A stretch of DNA of 64,000 nt from positions 1,674,001-1,738,000 of the forward strand of contig CM074695.1 in assembly GCA_037367355.1 (NCBI GenBank), written 5' to 3'. Under the pieces are notes generated by a model, which was not told the origin of the DNA, searched no databases, and was given only the letters and a program-made list of their open reading frames with translations. Positions 31,990 through 41,699 of this stretch are shown here, one piece after another. The stretch comes from Neoscytalidium dimidiatum (lineage: Eukaryota > Ascomycota > Dothideomycetes > Botryosphaeriales > Botryosphaeriaceae). Position numbers and translations under genes: made by a program. Numbering within the stretch: the first letter of the stretch is position 1; each line of letters begins with the position of its first letter.

Positions 31990-33036
31990 ATGTTAAGCAC
32001 TGAAGCCTTTAAATCCATCCAAGTAATGGAGAAGCCCGTAGGATATTCACAAATCAACATAACAGAGGGATTGCTGAAGGGTGTACCGGATCCTGGAAAG
32101 ATATGGGAAAGGAACAAATTGAAACCTATGCTGGAAGGCGTCTCCGAGGACGCTCTTCCCAAAAAGAGACATGTCTCTGAGTACAAGAACCTGATTAAGG
32201 ATATAATGCGCTACAACTATAGCGTTGAAGAAGAAGAAGGTATATTGGCGCAACAGACTGATCGTGAAAAGAGCGATACGGAGTGGCTGCGGAATCAATT
32301 GAAAGAACGGTGGGCAAGGCGACGGCAAACCAAAGCTTGGCGAAATTTTCAAGCATACAAAGCCGATGTCGTGGAAGAGAATCGGAGGAAACCCGAGAGT
32401 GGTGGGTCGGCAAGCAGGGCTGACGAGAAATGGGGGCGAGCTAAAGAACGCAAGGTGAAGCGCGCTGCCAACAAGGAAATGTGGGAGGAGTGTAGGGCCA
32501 CGGTATTGGCCGACTGGAAGAAGAAATTGAGCTGTGCTTATGGAAAACCCATCCAACAACTTTTAAACCTTCAAGCCATGGTTGATGTTCAGAGAGCGGA
32601 GTTGATTGCTCGCATAAAGACGCCGCAGACACTGATATCGGAAGCGACTGCCCAAACGGATGCACTCGCGGGAATCAGTGACAATCACCTTTGTATATTC
32701 GACTCCCAGGTTGGTGCCACAAAAGGTCTCCTAGACCTGACTAGCAAGAATGTGCGCCGACTTCACACCCGAGTCAGCAGGTTAGCGGCGAGAGATGTCA
32801 GGGATGAGGAAACCAGGAAAATTGTGGTACGGGAACGTCTTGCTCATCCGAAAGCCATGAACTTCATGTCTGAGGGGCTTGTTGACCTAGAGACAGCAAG
32901 ATGTGTAGCTGACAAAACCAAAGAGTTCTTAGAGAAGATGGATAAAGACTGGGAAAGGGTCTCCTTAGCAGCGGTAGACACAGTAGGTGCGTTGAAAGAC
33001 GTTTTGCTATCGATGGACCTGCGAGATAGCGTGTAG
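31990..33036 (+). CDS. hypothetical helical orphan protein
   Basis: Not recognised. A single uninterrupted frame of 348 residues, rich in Lys, Arg, Glu and Trp, and predicted by eye to be mostly helical. Features are VSEYKNLIKDIMRYNYSVEE, a basic central part (ERWARRRQTKAWRNFQAYK, KERKVKRAANKEMWEE) and a C-terminal region of heptad-like leucines (LLDLTSKNVRRLHTRVSRL, TKEFLEKMDKDWERVSLAA) suggesting coiled coils. No signal peptide, membrane segment or known motif. Lower GC than flanking genes and AT-rich borders suggest a young or lineage-restricted gene. An AG directly before the start (cagctag) leaves room for an upstream exon. Confidence 0.6.
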   Translation: MLSTEAFKSIQVMEKPVGYSQINITEGLLKGVPDPGKIWERNKLKPMLEGVSEDALPKKRHVSEYKNLIKDIMRYNYSVEEEEGILAQQTDREKSDTEWLRNQLKERWARRRQTKAWRNFQAYKADVVEENRRKPESGGSASRADEKWGRAKERKVKRAANKEMWEECRATVLADWKKKLSCAYGKPIQQLLNLQAMVDVQRAELIARIKTPQTLISEATAQTDALAGISDNHLCIFDSQVGATKGLLDLTSKNVRRLHTRVSRLAARDVRDEETRKIVVRERLAHPKAMNFMSEGLVDLETARCVADKTKEFLEKMDKDWERVSLAAVDTVGALKDVLLSMDLRDSV

Positions 33037-33947
33037 GAACCAGTCCAGATAGATATGTGAAGATTCAGAGACAGCGTCATATGTCTCCTGGTCAGAGGTG
33101 AATGCAGTAGCACAGAAGCTGGGAGAGAATGGTTGTGCTGGGACCCACGGGTTGTCTTGAAACATGAACGGGCGTCGTATGTATCGGCTGGGAGCCTGTA
33201 TTAGTAAAAGATCCCTCTATAGGCATTCAGTCACATCTATGCGGCATCTCTTTCTACCTTAGCTCCCAATCGGATCTACGTGGTTAGTCACAACATTGCC
33301 GTTTGAGCGGTTGCCCATGCGACCAAGAGGCATAAGAACGGAAAAAGCCTGGAACGGGAGGCTCGGCGCCTTGCGAAGCGACAAGATCGGACCGGGATGA
33401 CGTAGGGCGGATCCTCTGCCGTAGTTGGTTTGCGGCGCCCACTCCTGGGTCGGCAAATGCACATCGAGTCCGGATGGCAGAAACGAGGCACGTCAGCGCG
33501 GAAAAAGTTTGCGCCACTCAGCTTGCAGGAGGCTGCCGTAGAGCCGCGTGCTCCGAAAGATACCAGGACGCAGACACGGGCTGGAGAAGTGGCATAAGAG
33601 GCTCCCAACGCGTTCTCGTTGCGATGATGTCGATTGGGTGTTGGGCGGGTGGCAGGAAAAGGCCTGGGCATTTCGGCGTTAAGGCAGAATTTGGCGCGAG
33701 GCAGAAAGGCGTGGCCGGCGACCACACGGGCATGGGGCCTCGGAAGCGGCAATTACTACGGCGGCCATTTTCCCGACTTCGCCCGGTGGGCCGGCCAGTT
33801 TTGCCGCGCTAGGACCCTTGCCCGTCGCGACCGAAAGCTTTGAGCGCTCCTAAAGAAACGTCGACAAGTCCTCCATCACCCTCCCCAAGTCCACTTCCCC
33901 ATCTCCACTCCATTGTCTGCCGTCGTCTGTCCGTCCCGACCGTCACA
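33037..33947. promoter_or_regulatory. upstream region of the phosphate carrier
   Basis: GC-rich from 33260 to 33840 with overlapping open frames on both strands that lack family motifs. From 33860 to 33945 the plus strand is a C/T-rich tract ending just before the ATG, a common core-promoter layout in highly expressed fungal genes. Confidence 0.5.
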
Positions 33948-35134
33948 ATGTCCAAGGTCCAAGCCATCGAGAAGAAGCTCGAGGCCGCCGCTCCCCCGCA
34001 GCTCAGCGGCCTCCAGCTCTACTCCCGCTTCGCATTTGCTGGCGCCGTCTGCTGCTCCGTCACTCACGGCGCTCTCACTCCCGTCGATGTGTAGGTTGCC
34101 TCTTCCTACACCAGTTCCTCATCATCCTCCGGCGAAGCCACTGCGTTGCCCGTTCTACAAATTCTTCTCCAGCCTCGTACACATGTCAGAAGCTGACAGC
34201 ATTATCTCTACAGCGTGAAGACTTCCATCCAGCTTGACCCGGTCAAGTACAACCGCGGTCTCATCGGCGGCTTCAGGCAGATCATTGGCGAGAAAGGCTT
34301 CGGTGCCGTCTGGACTGGTGTTGGCCCTACCTTCGCTGGTTACTTCCTTCAGGGTGCCTTCAAGTTCGGTGGTTATGAGTTCTTCAAGCAGCAGTCCATC
34401 AACTACCTTGGTTACGAGACCGCTGCCAACAACCGTACCGCCGTCTACCTCGCTTCGTCCGCCGCCGCCGAGTTCTTCGCCGACATTGCCCTTTGCCCTC
34501 TTGAGGCTACCCGTATCCGTCTCGTCTCTGATCCTACCTTCGCCAACGGTCTTGTTAGCGGTTTTGGCAAGATCCTGAGGAACGAGGGTGTTGGCGCTTT
34601 CTACTCTGGTTTCGGTCCCATTCTCTTCAAGCAGTAAGTTCTCGCGGCAACTTTTTTCCGTGGATCCGAACGCTAATCCATCCACCTCAGGGTCCCCTAC
34701 ACCATGGCCAAGTTCGTCGTCTACGAGAAGGTTGTCGAGGCTATCTACAAGCGTGTCGACAAGAACTCTCTGTCCAGCCCTGCCCAGACTGCCGTCAACC
34801 TTGGCTCCGGTTTGATCGCTGGTTTCGCTGCCGCCATCGTCTCCCAGCCCGCTGACACCATGCTCTCCAAGATTAACAAGACCAAGGGTGAGCCTGGTGA
34901 GGGTACCACCTCCCGCCTGATCAAGATTGCCAAGGAGCTCGGTCTCCGTGGTTCCTACGCTGGTATTGGTGCTCGTCTGTTCATGGTGTACGTATTCCCG
35001 ATTTCCGTGATTAAACTCCAATTCACTAATAAATCTTCAGTGGTACTCTTACTGCTGGTCAGTTCGCTATCTACGGCGATGTGAAGTCCGCCATCGGGGC
35101 CGTGGGCGGCGTAGAAATCGCTCCCTCGAAATAA
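33948..35134 (+). CDS. MIR1: mitochondrial phosphate carrier
   Basis: Inner-membrane carrier importing phosphate for ATP synthesis. Exons 33948-34090, 34214-34633, 34691-34987 and 35041-35134 give 317 residues, the normal size. Three mitochondrial-carrier repeats carry the signatures PVDVVK (joined across intron 1), PLEATRIR and PADTML. Diagnostic phosphate-carrier blocks include [41 protein letters not shown] and [13 protein letters not shown] (across intron 2). Codon use is strongly biased to C-ending codons, fitting high expression. The last splice restores [17 protein letters not shown]. Confidence 0.96.
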
Positions 35135-36048
35135 ACGGACAATAGAGTAGAATAGAAGACACTGGATTTGTGGAAGATGTGCGTGGAAGAATAGAGTCTG
35201 CCGTTTGGGTGAAACTGGACGGCGGCAAAACAAGATTTTCTTTGCAACTTGCGTTTTGACTGTTTGACGAGCATTTTCCGGATTGTTCTCTCGTTTTGAC
35301 TAGCCTTGGAAGGGGGGCCGTCTTGTTATAGAATAGATGTCGCCCGGGCGGGAAGAGAACAAGAAAGTCTCGGGACTGTAACATAGGCCACTTTACTAAT
35401 TAGCTAGGGAATTAGATGGGAAAGAGTTTCGACGCACTATTGTTTTCCCATGAGCACATCAGTCCGGTCTATAGTCATGCTTCCGACGATGTCATATTTC
35501 GATCATATTTACAAGGGTTTCAGGGGGCTCACAATTCTAAAGTCATGGGCAGGCTTTTGACGAGTGCATATTAGGCGACAAAAAGCAACCCTTCATTGCG
35601 CAGACTTAAGCCAAAGACCGAGACCATCGCTAAGATTAGCTAGCTAGTCTTTCACCAACGTCAACGGCGCTCAATCACTTTTCTTATCGCATCCTGGGGG
35701 CACGAGCAAAAGCGCAAGCTAAGTAGTTGTCGACAAACCGCGCCCCACATGTGAATATGCGGGAGCTCGCCCGTGGGGCAGGTTTCTGCAGGTGAGCTGG
35801 GATAATACAGGGTCGGAGCAAGCTTCCGGCTGCTTTGCTCAGCCCGTCTCGCGCTACTACGTAAGTGCCTGCAGCTAAGGATGCCACCCACGCAGTAGCA
35901 AGGCAGGTAGTCCTGCTCGAGTACTTGTTATGCTGCGCGTCGCCCTGTTGTTATCGCGTCCTCCACTCTTCAATTTCTCTCTCCAATTTTGCTTAGTGCT
36001 GCTTTGAACGTCCGTTTCTCTGCTTTCCTTCTAACAGTTAACTGAAAA
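35135..36048. promoter_or_regulatory. spacer upstream of alpha-amylase
   Basis: Carrier 3' end followed by the amylase promoter in the same direction. No exon was found, and I could not assign an AmyR-type site with confidence. Confidence 0.45.
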
Positions 36049-38154
36049 ATGGGAGATTTCAAGGGTAGACTATCCCCAAGACCGGCCCAAGATCCTGTGT
36101 TCTGAGCAAATCATAGACGAAGAGCGCAAGCCCACGCCCGAGAATGCCACTTTGTTCCAGGCTTTTGAATGGAACGTTCCCGCAGACGGCAAACACTGGA
36201 AGAGGCTGACTGCGGCGCTGCCTTCACTCAAGGAGATCGGAATTTCCAATGTTTGGCTGCCGCCGGGCTGCAAAGGTACACATTTCACCCAAAGAGTATT
36301 TCCATTGAACCACAGCAAACATTTACATGTAACTTCGTTCCGCAGCCTCATCTCCAGAAGGCAATGGCTACGATGTGTACGACCTCTACGACCTCGGCGA
36401 ATTCGACCAGAAAGGCAGCACCCGTACGAAATGGGGCTCACTCGACGAGCTGAAAGCCCTCTGCGCTAAGGCCACCGAGCTGGGCGTTGGAGTCTACTGG
36501 GACGCCGTTCTCAACCACAAAGCCGCGGCCGACGGTAAGGAGAAGTGCATGGCTGTCGAGGTCGATCCGAACGACCGCACCAAGGAAGTTTCCGAGCCCT
36601 ACGAGATCGAGGGCTGGCTGGGCTTCGATTTCCCTGGTCGTGGAGATAAGTACTCCGCGCAGAAGTACCATTGGTATCACTTTACGGGTACCGACTACAA
36701 TGCTGCGAATGAGAAGAAAGCTATCTATAAGATTCAGGGCGAGGGGAAAGGTTGGAGTAGCAGCGTTGATAAGGAGCAGGGAAATGCTGACGTGAGTCGT
36801 TTCCCTGAATATTATTGTGATTGAATTATGAGATAGCTACTGACCGTTTGTTGTCGCAGTACATGATGTTTGTACGAATTCCCTCTCTTATGCCATAAAA
36901 GGAGCTACACTGACATGTAGCCAACTTCCTGAAGGCCGATTTGGACTATTCCCATGATGAGGTTATTGCCGACGTGAAGAAGTAAGTTATCATGGCCCAC
37001 AAAAATCAATAGAGCAGGGCTCGAAGCATTTACTGCCCTCAACCTCTATGAAAATCGCCACAAAAGCCTTCCTATATCTGCAATCAAATACTTGGAAAAC
37101 GTGGCTTCCTTTTTTTCCTGCGAAATCTTAGAGCAGTGTAAGTCACAAGAAACTTGAAGTTAACATCTTTCTACAGCTGGGGTGTCTGGATCACCAAGCT
37201 CCTCGGTCTCAAAGGCTTCCGCCTCGACGCTGTGCAACACTTCTCCGAGCGCTTTACCAATGAGTGGGTCACCGAGCTCCGTGACAAATGTGGCCATGAT
37301 ATCTTCCTCGTCGGGGAGTACGTCTAAACCCTCCCCCCCTTTTCCCTTCCATCTCCCCGCCCTGACCAAACCGTACTCACAAGCCCCTCACCTCAAGATT
37401 CTGGATCGACGAAGTCTCCACTCTGACCGCCTGGCTGGAGAAAATGCACCACAAGTTCTCGCTCTTCGACGCGCCGCTCCTGAACAGCATCTCGCGCGCG
37501 AGCACGACCGAGTCCGCCGACCTCCGCCAGCTGCTCGACAACACGCTCACGCGCGCGGCGCCCGTCAACGCCGTCACCGTGGTCGCCAACCACGACACCC
37601 AGCCCGGCCAGACTGTCGAGACGCCCGTCGCCGACTTCTTCAAGCCGCTCGCCTACGCCATCATCCTCCTGCGCCCCGAAGGGTATCCCTGTCCCTTTTA
37701 CGGCGACCTGTACGGCCTCCTTCCCGGCCCGGATACCCCCTTCGATGACCCCGTAGAGCCGGCGTGCAGCGGGAAGCTGCCGGATCTGGTCAGGGCGAGG
37801 CGCCTGTATGCGTATGGTGACTGTGATGACTATTTCGAGGAGCCGAATTGCGTGGGCTGGGTGCGACGCGGGACATGGGATCGCGGGGATGGCGGGTGCG
37901 CAGTCGTGCTGTCGAATGCGGGGCCAGGGACGAGGCGGATGTATGTTGGAAAGGAGAGGGAGGGCGAGGTATGGACGGATGTGCTGGGGTGGGCGAGGGA
38001 TGGGGAGAAGGAGGCGGAGGTGGTGGTGGATGGGGAGGGGTTTGGCGAGTTCACGTGTGGAGAGTTGAGCGTGAGCGTTTGGACACGCAGGGATGCGGAT
38101 GGGAGGGACGGCTTTCCGGTCAAGTTTGATGCAAAGATTTATGACATGGCTTAG
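36049..38154 (+). CDS. intracellular GH13 alpha-amylase
   Basis: Cleaves alpha-1,4-glucan, probably cytosolic because it starts MGDFKDEERKPTPENATLFQ with no signal peptide. Seven exons: 36049-36064, 36117-36275, 36346-36791, 36860-36871 (12-nt microexon, YMMF), 36935-36981, 37177-37317 and 37398-38154; 525 residues. The (beta/alpha)8 catalytic residues are all present: nucleophile Asp in GFRLDAVQHF, acid/base Glu in LVGEFW (joined across intron 6) and transition-state Asp in VVANHDTQPGQ. YDVYDLYDLGEF, VYWDAVLNHKAA and DYMMFADLDYSH place it with the bacterial-liquefying-like GH13_5 group. A C-terminal beta domain ends KFDAKIYDMA. Such enzymes in moulds are linked to cell-wall alpha-glucan or glycogen turnover. 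Confidence 0.93.
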
Positions 38155-39368
38155 TCGGGTGTGCTTTAGGAAGACTTTATGTAGTCCAGCTTCTAATGAG
38201 ATGTTGTTACCGACGGCAAAGATAGCAGAACATTTATCATACACCATCCAAACACTGGAATGATTGCGCGCTGCCCCAAATCCAAGAAAGAAAAGAAGGA
38301 ATGGCACTCATTAAGACAACAGTGGGTCGGCTCGTCTCCATGGCCGTACCGATCCCCCACAATTACTGTTCTACCCACGCTGCTACGGCATCAGCCGGAA
38401 CCTTCTCCCCACAACATACCAAGATCTCTCTAGAATCACACTCAGAGTCTGGAATTTTCTTCTGGGGCCGCAACTCACCATGGTCCGTATAATTCCCCGC
38501 GTACTAGTGTTGTGAATGAATTGCCAGTTGTAGTCGGCTTTAATGGACTCAGTTATCAGCAATGCGTCGGTAGGAATTGAGGCAGCCCCTTGGCTGCGTA
38601 TGGGTGAAGACTCGAAGTTGAAGCAGACTAAGACGATAAGGCCCTTAACGGAACTCATCGCCTGGTAAGCTCAGGGCTACTACTCCACTTGTCACACTAT
38701 TGTGAAATTAATGTAGTGACAATGCTGGACAAACCAGGCGTTTCCAGACTCTTCGTCCCCGAGAAACCATATGCCCAGTCTTGCAAAGCAGCCTTTTTTG
38801 GTAGCAAAACGACCCAACAGGACAAACCAGAAGGCTTTGTGGCGAACAAACGAATTGGCGGAGGAGATGGTTCCCAATCTCATGATATACAAGCACCAAA
38901 ATGGGACCATTCATGGCTTGCTTTGAAGCACCTGAAGCTTTCGAGCGTTGCAAGGTAGATTCGACGGCGCCGGAATCGGCTTCCACCTCAGATGTTACCA
39001 GGGTTGTGTCCAGAGACACTCTCGTCTGCATCGGCTCATTCGTCCTGCTTACAGCTGCATCAGCCTCCCCTTGATCTTCGAGTACGGTGGATATTCTTAT
39101 TGATATATGCATATTCGTCATGGAATGTCCTAGTTCTCCCTGTTTGTCCCTGTGGCCGTGATGTCGTGAGCTTCACGAACGCCTATAACGCCGATGCTAT
39201 TCAAATCATCCAAAGAAGACGCTCAGGTGCTCATCGTGCCCCCCAAGCCAGACACGAGCCCCCAACCATGCAACCCGAATTTTCCCCATCCAATATCCTG
39301 ATAATACACTCAGAATCCTTGAGACCCAACAATCTTCGGCTACGTAACCCATCAAGAATTACTAGGTA
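38155..39368. other. gene-free spacer
   Basis: Between the rightward amylase and the stop of the leftward RNR-inhibitor gene. A 137-codon minus-strand frame at 38708-39121 has a hydrophilic first half but no motif and is overlapped by an open plus-strand frame, so it is not called. Confidence 0.45.
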
Positions 39369-40280
39369 TCATACCACTCCCATCTCCATCTCCGCATCCC
39401 CATCGTCCTCCACAGGCCGCAAAAAATCCGCCTCCCCGAAATCCAGTCCTTCCTCATCAACCGCCAACCTCCTATCCGCACCCCCTATCCCAGCACTGAC
39501 CCCATTCTTCATCCGCGACTTCGGTCTTGCCACCGGCCTCATCGGCGCATCAAGATTCGGCATCGCCGTATGGCTGACCGGATACACCGTCCTTGGCGAA
39601 ATCTGCGGGTCGTCGTCGCGCGGGGCCGGCACGGCCAAGCTGGTGTTCAGGGACGGGAAGAGCGGGCGCGCGGAGCCGCCCGCACTGCCGTCCTCTTCCT
39701 CCTCTTCGAAGCGGCGCTTCTGGGCGTTGGCGGCGGCAGCGGCGACCGGGTGTGGCAGAGAGTTGGTGGACAGCGTGGAGGCGTTGGACTCCTGGCTCGA
39801 GAGGCCGAGGTCGTCGGCCGCGAAGGCGAGCGCGTGTGCGTCGACGGGGAGGCTGCTGTCGCCGGCGTTATAGGGATAAGGAGCGATCGCTGTTGCTGTG
39901 GGCAGGGGTTGCTGCACGTCGTAGCCGCCCGTCTTGTGCAGGCCGCAGAAGGGAAGGAGCTCGGTTGGGCGCGCCGCGGCGGCGGGGCCGGAGCCGAAGG
40001 TCGTTGTCGGTGCAGGCTTGTAGTAGGAGGGCGCGTTTGGGGCGGGGCCAAGCGTCTTCTGCGTCTTGTAGCCCTCCGGGACGGATTTGCGCACGCGCAT
40101 GCCGACGTTCAGGAGGGAGGCTTGCACGTTGGCGGGCACGGCGGCGAGGCCGCCATGGTGTGGGGCGGTGTCGCGGTTGGGCGAGGGCGAGGCATCTAGG
40201 TCTGAGGGGTCGACGCGCGCGAAGTAGGAGGTAATTGAGGGCTGGAAGGGGCGCTTGTTGCGGTGTGCTGAGGTCGACAT
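39369..40280 (-). CDS. ribonucleotide reductase inhibitor family (Spd1/Dif1/Sml1-like)
   Basis: Small-protein regulator of ribonucleotide reductase, of the fungal RNR_inhib type. Intronless, 303 residues. The N-terminus reads NKRPFQPSITSYFARVD; within it Q13-x-x-I16-x-x-Y19-F20 fits a PCNA-interacting (PIP) box, as used for CRL4-Cdt2-dependent destruction of Spd1. The family core follows: VQASLLNVGMRVRKSVPEGY, then TQKTLGPAP. A second conserved spot is ELLPFCGLHKTGGY. The rest is disordered with Ala- and Glu-rich tracts and an acidic C-terminus (GLDFGEADFLRPVEDD). Expected to hold dNTP pools low outside S phase; assignment rests on motifs seen by eye. Confidence 0.75.
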   Translation of the reverse strand: MSTSAHRNKRPFQPSITSYFARVDPSDLDASPSPNRDTAPHHGGLAAVPANVQASLLNVGMRVRKSVPEGYKTQKTLGPAPNAPSYYKPAPTTTFGSGPAAAARPTELLPFCGLHKTGGYDVQQPLPTATAIAPYPYNAGDSSLPVDAHALAFAADDLGLSSQESNASTLSTNSLPHPVAAAAANAQKRRFEEEEEDGSAGGSARPLFPSLNTSLAVPAPRDDDPQISPRTVYPVSHTAMPNLDAPMRPVARPKSRMKNGVSAGIGGADRRLAVDEEGLDFGEADFLRPVEDDGDAEMEMGVV

Positions 40281-41699
40281 GGTGCGAGGCCGAGAGGCTG
40301 TGGATTATTCTGGAGAGTGCCGATCGCGCAGTAGGCGAGACGCAGCCGCCGTCAATGTTGTGGACGGATGGTGCAGCTCGTGAGCTGATCACGGCGGGAG
40401 GCAAAGTGGGGTGTGGTAGCGGCTTTTGGGTTGAGGTTCGGGAATTGTGGAGGAAGGGATGAAGGTTAGAAGAGAGGGAGAGCGGAGGCTGGGTTGTCGC
40501 CAGTGCGTTGCGGACGGAGTCAGTCGCGTCTCGCCGACGCCGTGACACGTCGCGCGACCGTGTAACGCGTTGCCGCCTTCCCCGAACAGATAACCTAATT
40601 GCCCCGCCGTTGAATGGTCCGTGTGCTCGCCCCCGCTGTGTTGGTTCTTGGCCTCCTACCCCACGCTCGTGTTGAACTGTTGAACCCTCACCACCATTCC
40701 AGCTTGAGCCTGGCCTCTTATTTTGCTCTTGCGATAAGACTCATTTCACTATACACAGGAAACAGCTGACCGTCCCCCAAGCCGGATCATTCTTTATGCT
40801 ATCTCACTTTGCGCATGTATAGTCTGCATAGAGGCGCAAACGGCATCCATTCATACGGTGGCCGCCCTCATGTCAGAGAGCCTCTGGCATCCTTCCGGTT
40901 GACCAATTCTTTGTCATCGCCTGGGCCGTCCAATGGCACCGTGCGACTTTCGGATTTTCCACCAACCCCGCCCCGCATGCAGACTGCTGAACCGAGTCGC
41001 CCTATTATTAGCCAACTTCGAACGTCGCGCAAGCGGGAGCAGGAATCGCATATGCCATGCGTGTGCGCCTGCGCCTGCGCCTGCGCTCTAAATTTACCCG
41101 CTTCGCGATAGCCGGCCGCATACTGACCCGCATACATGTGGATTGCCGCATCGTGCAGAAAGCAAGGCATCGTACAGTACGAGCACAGGCCCGGAATCCT
41201 GCCAACAGAGGTGGCGTGTCTGCTTTGTGGCTCAATCTCTTCGCTTATCTCCGCCATGGAGAGTCTATATCTCCGCGCAGGAAGCTTGGCCATCTATCTT
41301 GAGGTAGGCTAACATGTTCGAGCAAGGAACCTCTCCTAGTATATACATCCTTTTTCCAGTTAATCCTCGGCGATAAGGATCCCAATGCCCGTAATGACAT
41401 CATACAAGATAGTGAAAAGCGACAAAGTGCGAAACTTGTCCGGAAACTCCTGGCATATGGTACTCTATGAGAATCGAAATAACAAGTCCCAGCCCGTTGT
41501 ATACGTGAAAAGAGGGTATCTCCGCGTGTGCTTCTCCCAAACAAGTGCTTCGACTAGTCCAAGAACTTCTGACCAACGATAACGAAGCCAATGAAGAACA
41601 AGCCTGACATCACAATCTCATCGAAAAGCCTTAACTCCGGCGCGGGTTGAAAATAACATGTGGGGAATGCGCTGTACAGTGATGGCCTCAGGGGGCCAA
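40281..41699. promoter_or_regulatory. spacer upstream of the RNR-inhibitor gene
   Basis: Promoter region for the leftward RNR-inhibitor gene and 3' region of the leftward zinc-ribbon gene. It includes a gcgcct-type hexamer run at about 41064-41088. One ACGCGT box lies at 40565-40570, but this hexamer is common across the window. No exon seen. Confidence 0.45.

Noticed and set aside
36872..36920. Intron ending at tgtag in the amylase gene, or a frameshift making it a pseudogene
   Set aside because: That acceptor breaks the frame, but the next AG (gaag at 36931-36934) restores DYMMFADLDYSH and an overall length divisible by three.
38612..38632. agttgaagcag near 38.6 kb as another minisatellite copy
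   Set aside because: Only about 11 bases match and the flanking core (tcgtccgg) is missing, so chance is likely.
38708..39121. 137-codon minus-strand frame with a hydrophilic first half
   Set aside because: Second half is cysteine- and arginine-rich without motif, the opposite strand is also open, and no introns or homology-like blocks support it.
40565..40570. ACGCGT (MCB-like) box upstream of the RNR-inhibitor gene
   Set aside because: The hexamer occurs many times in the window, including inside coding exons and unrelated spacers, so its presence here is not informative.
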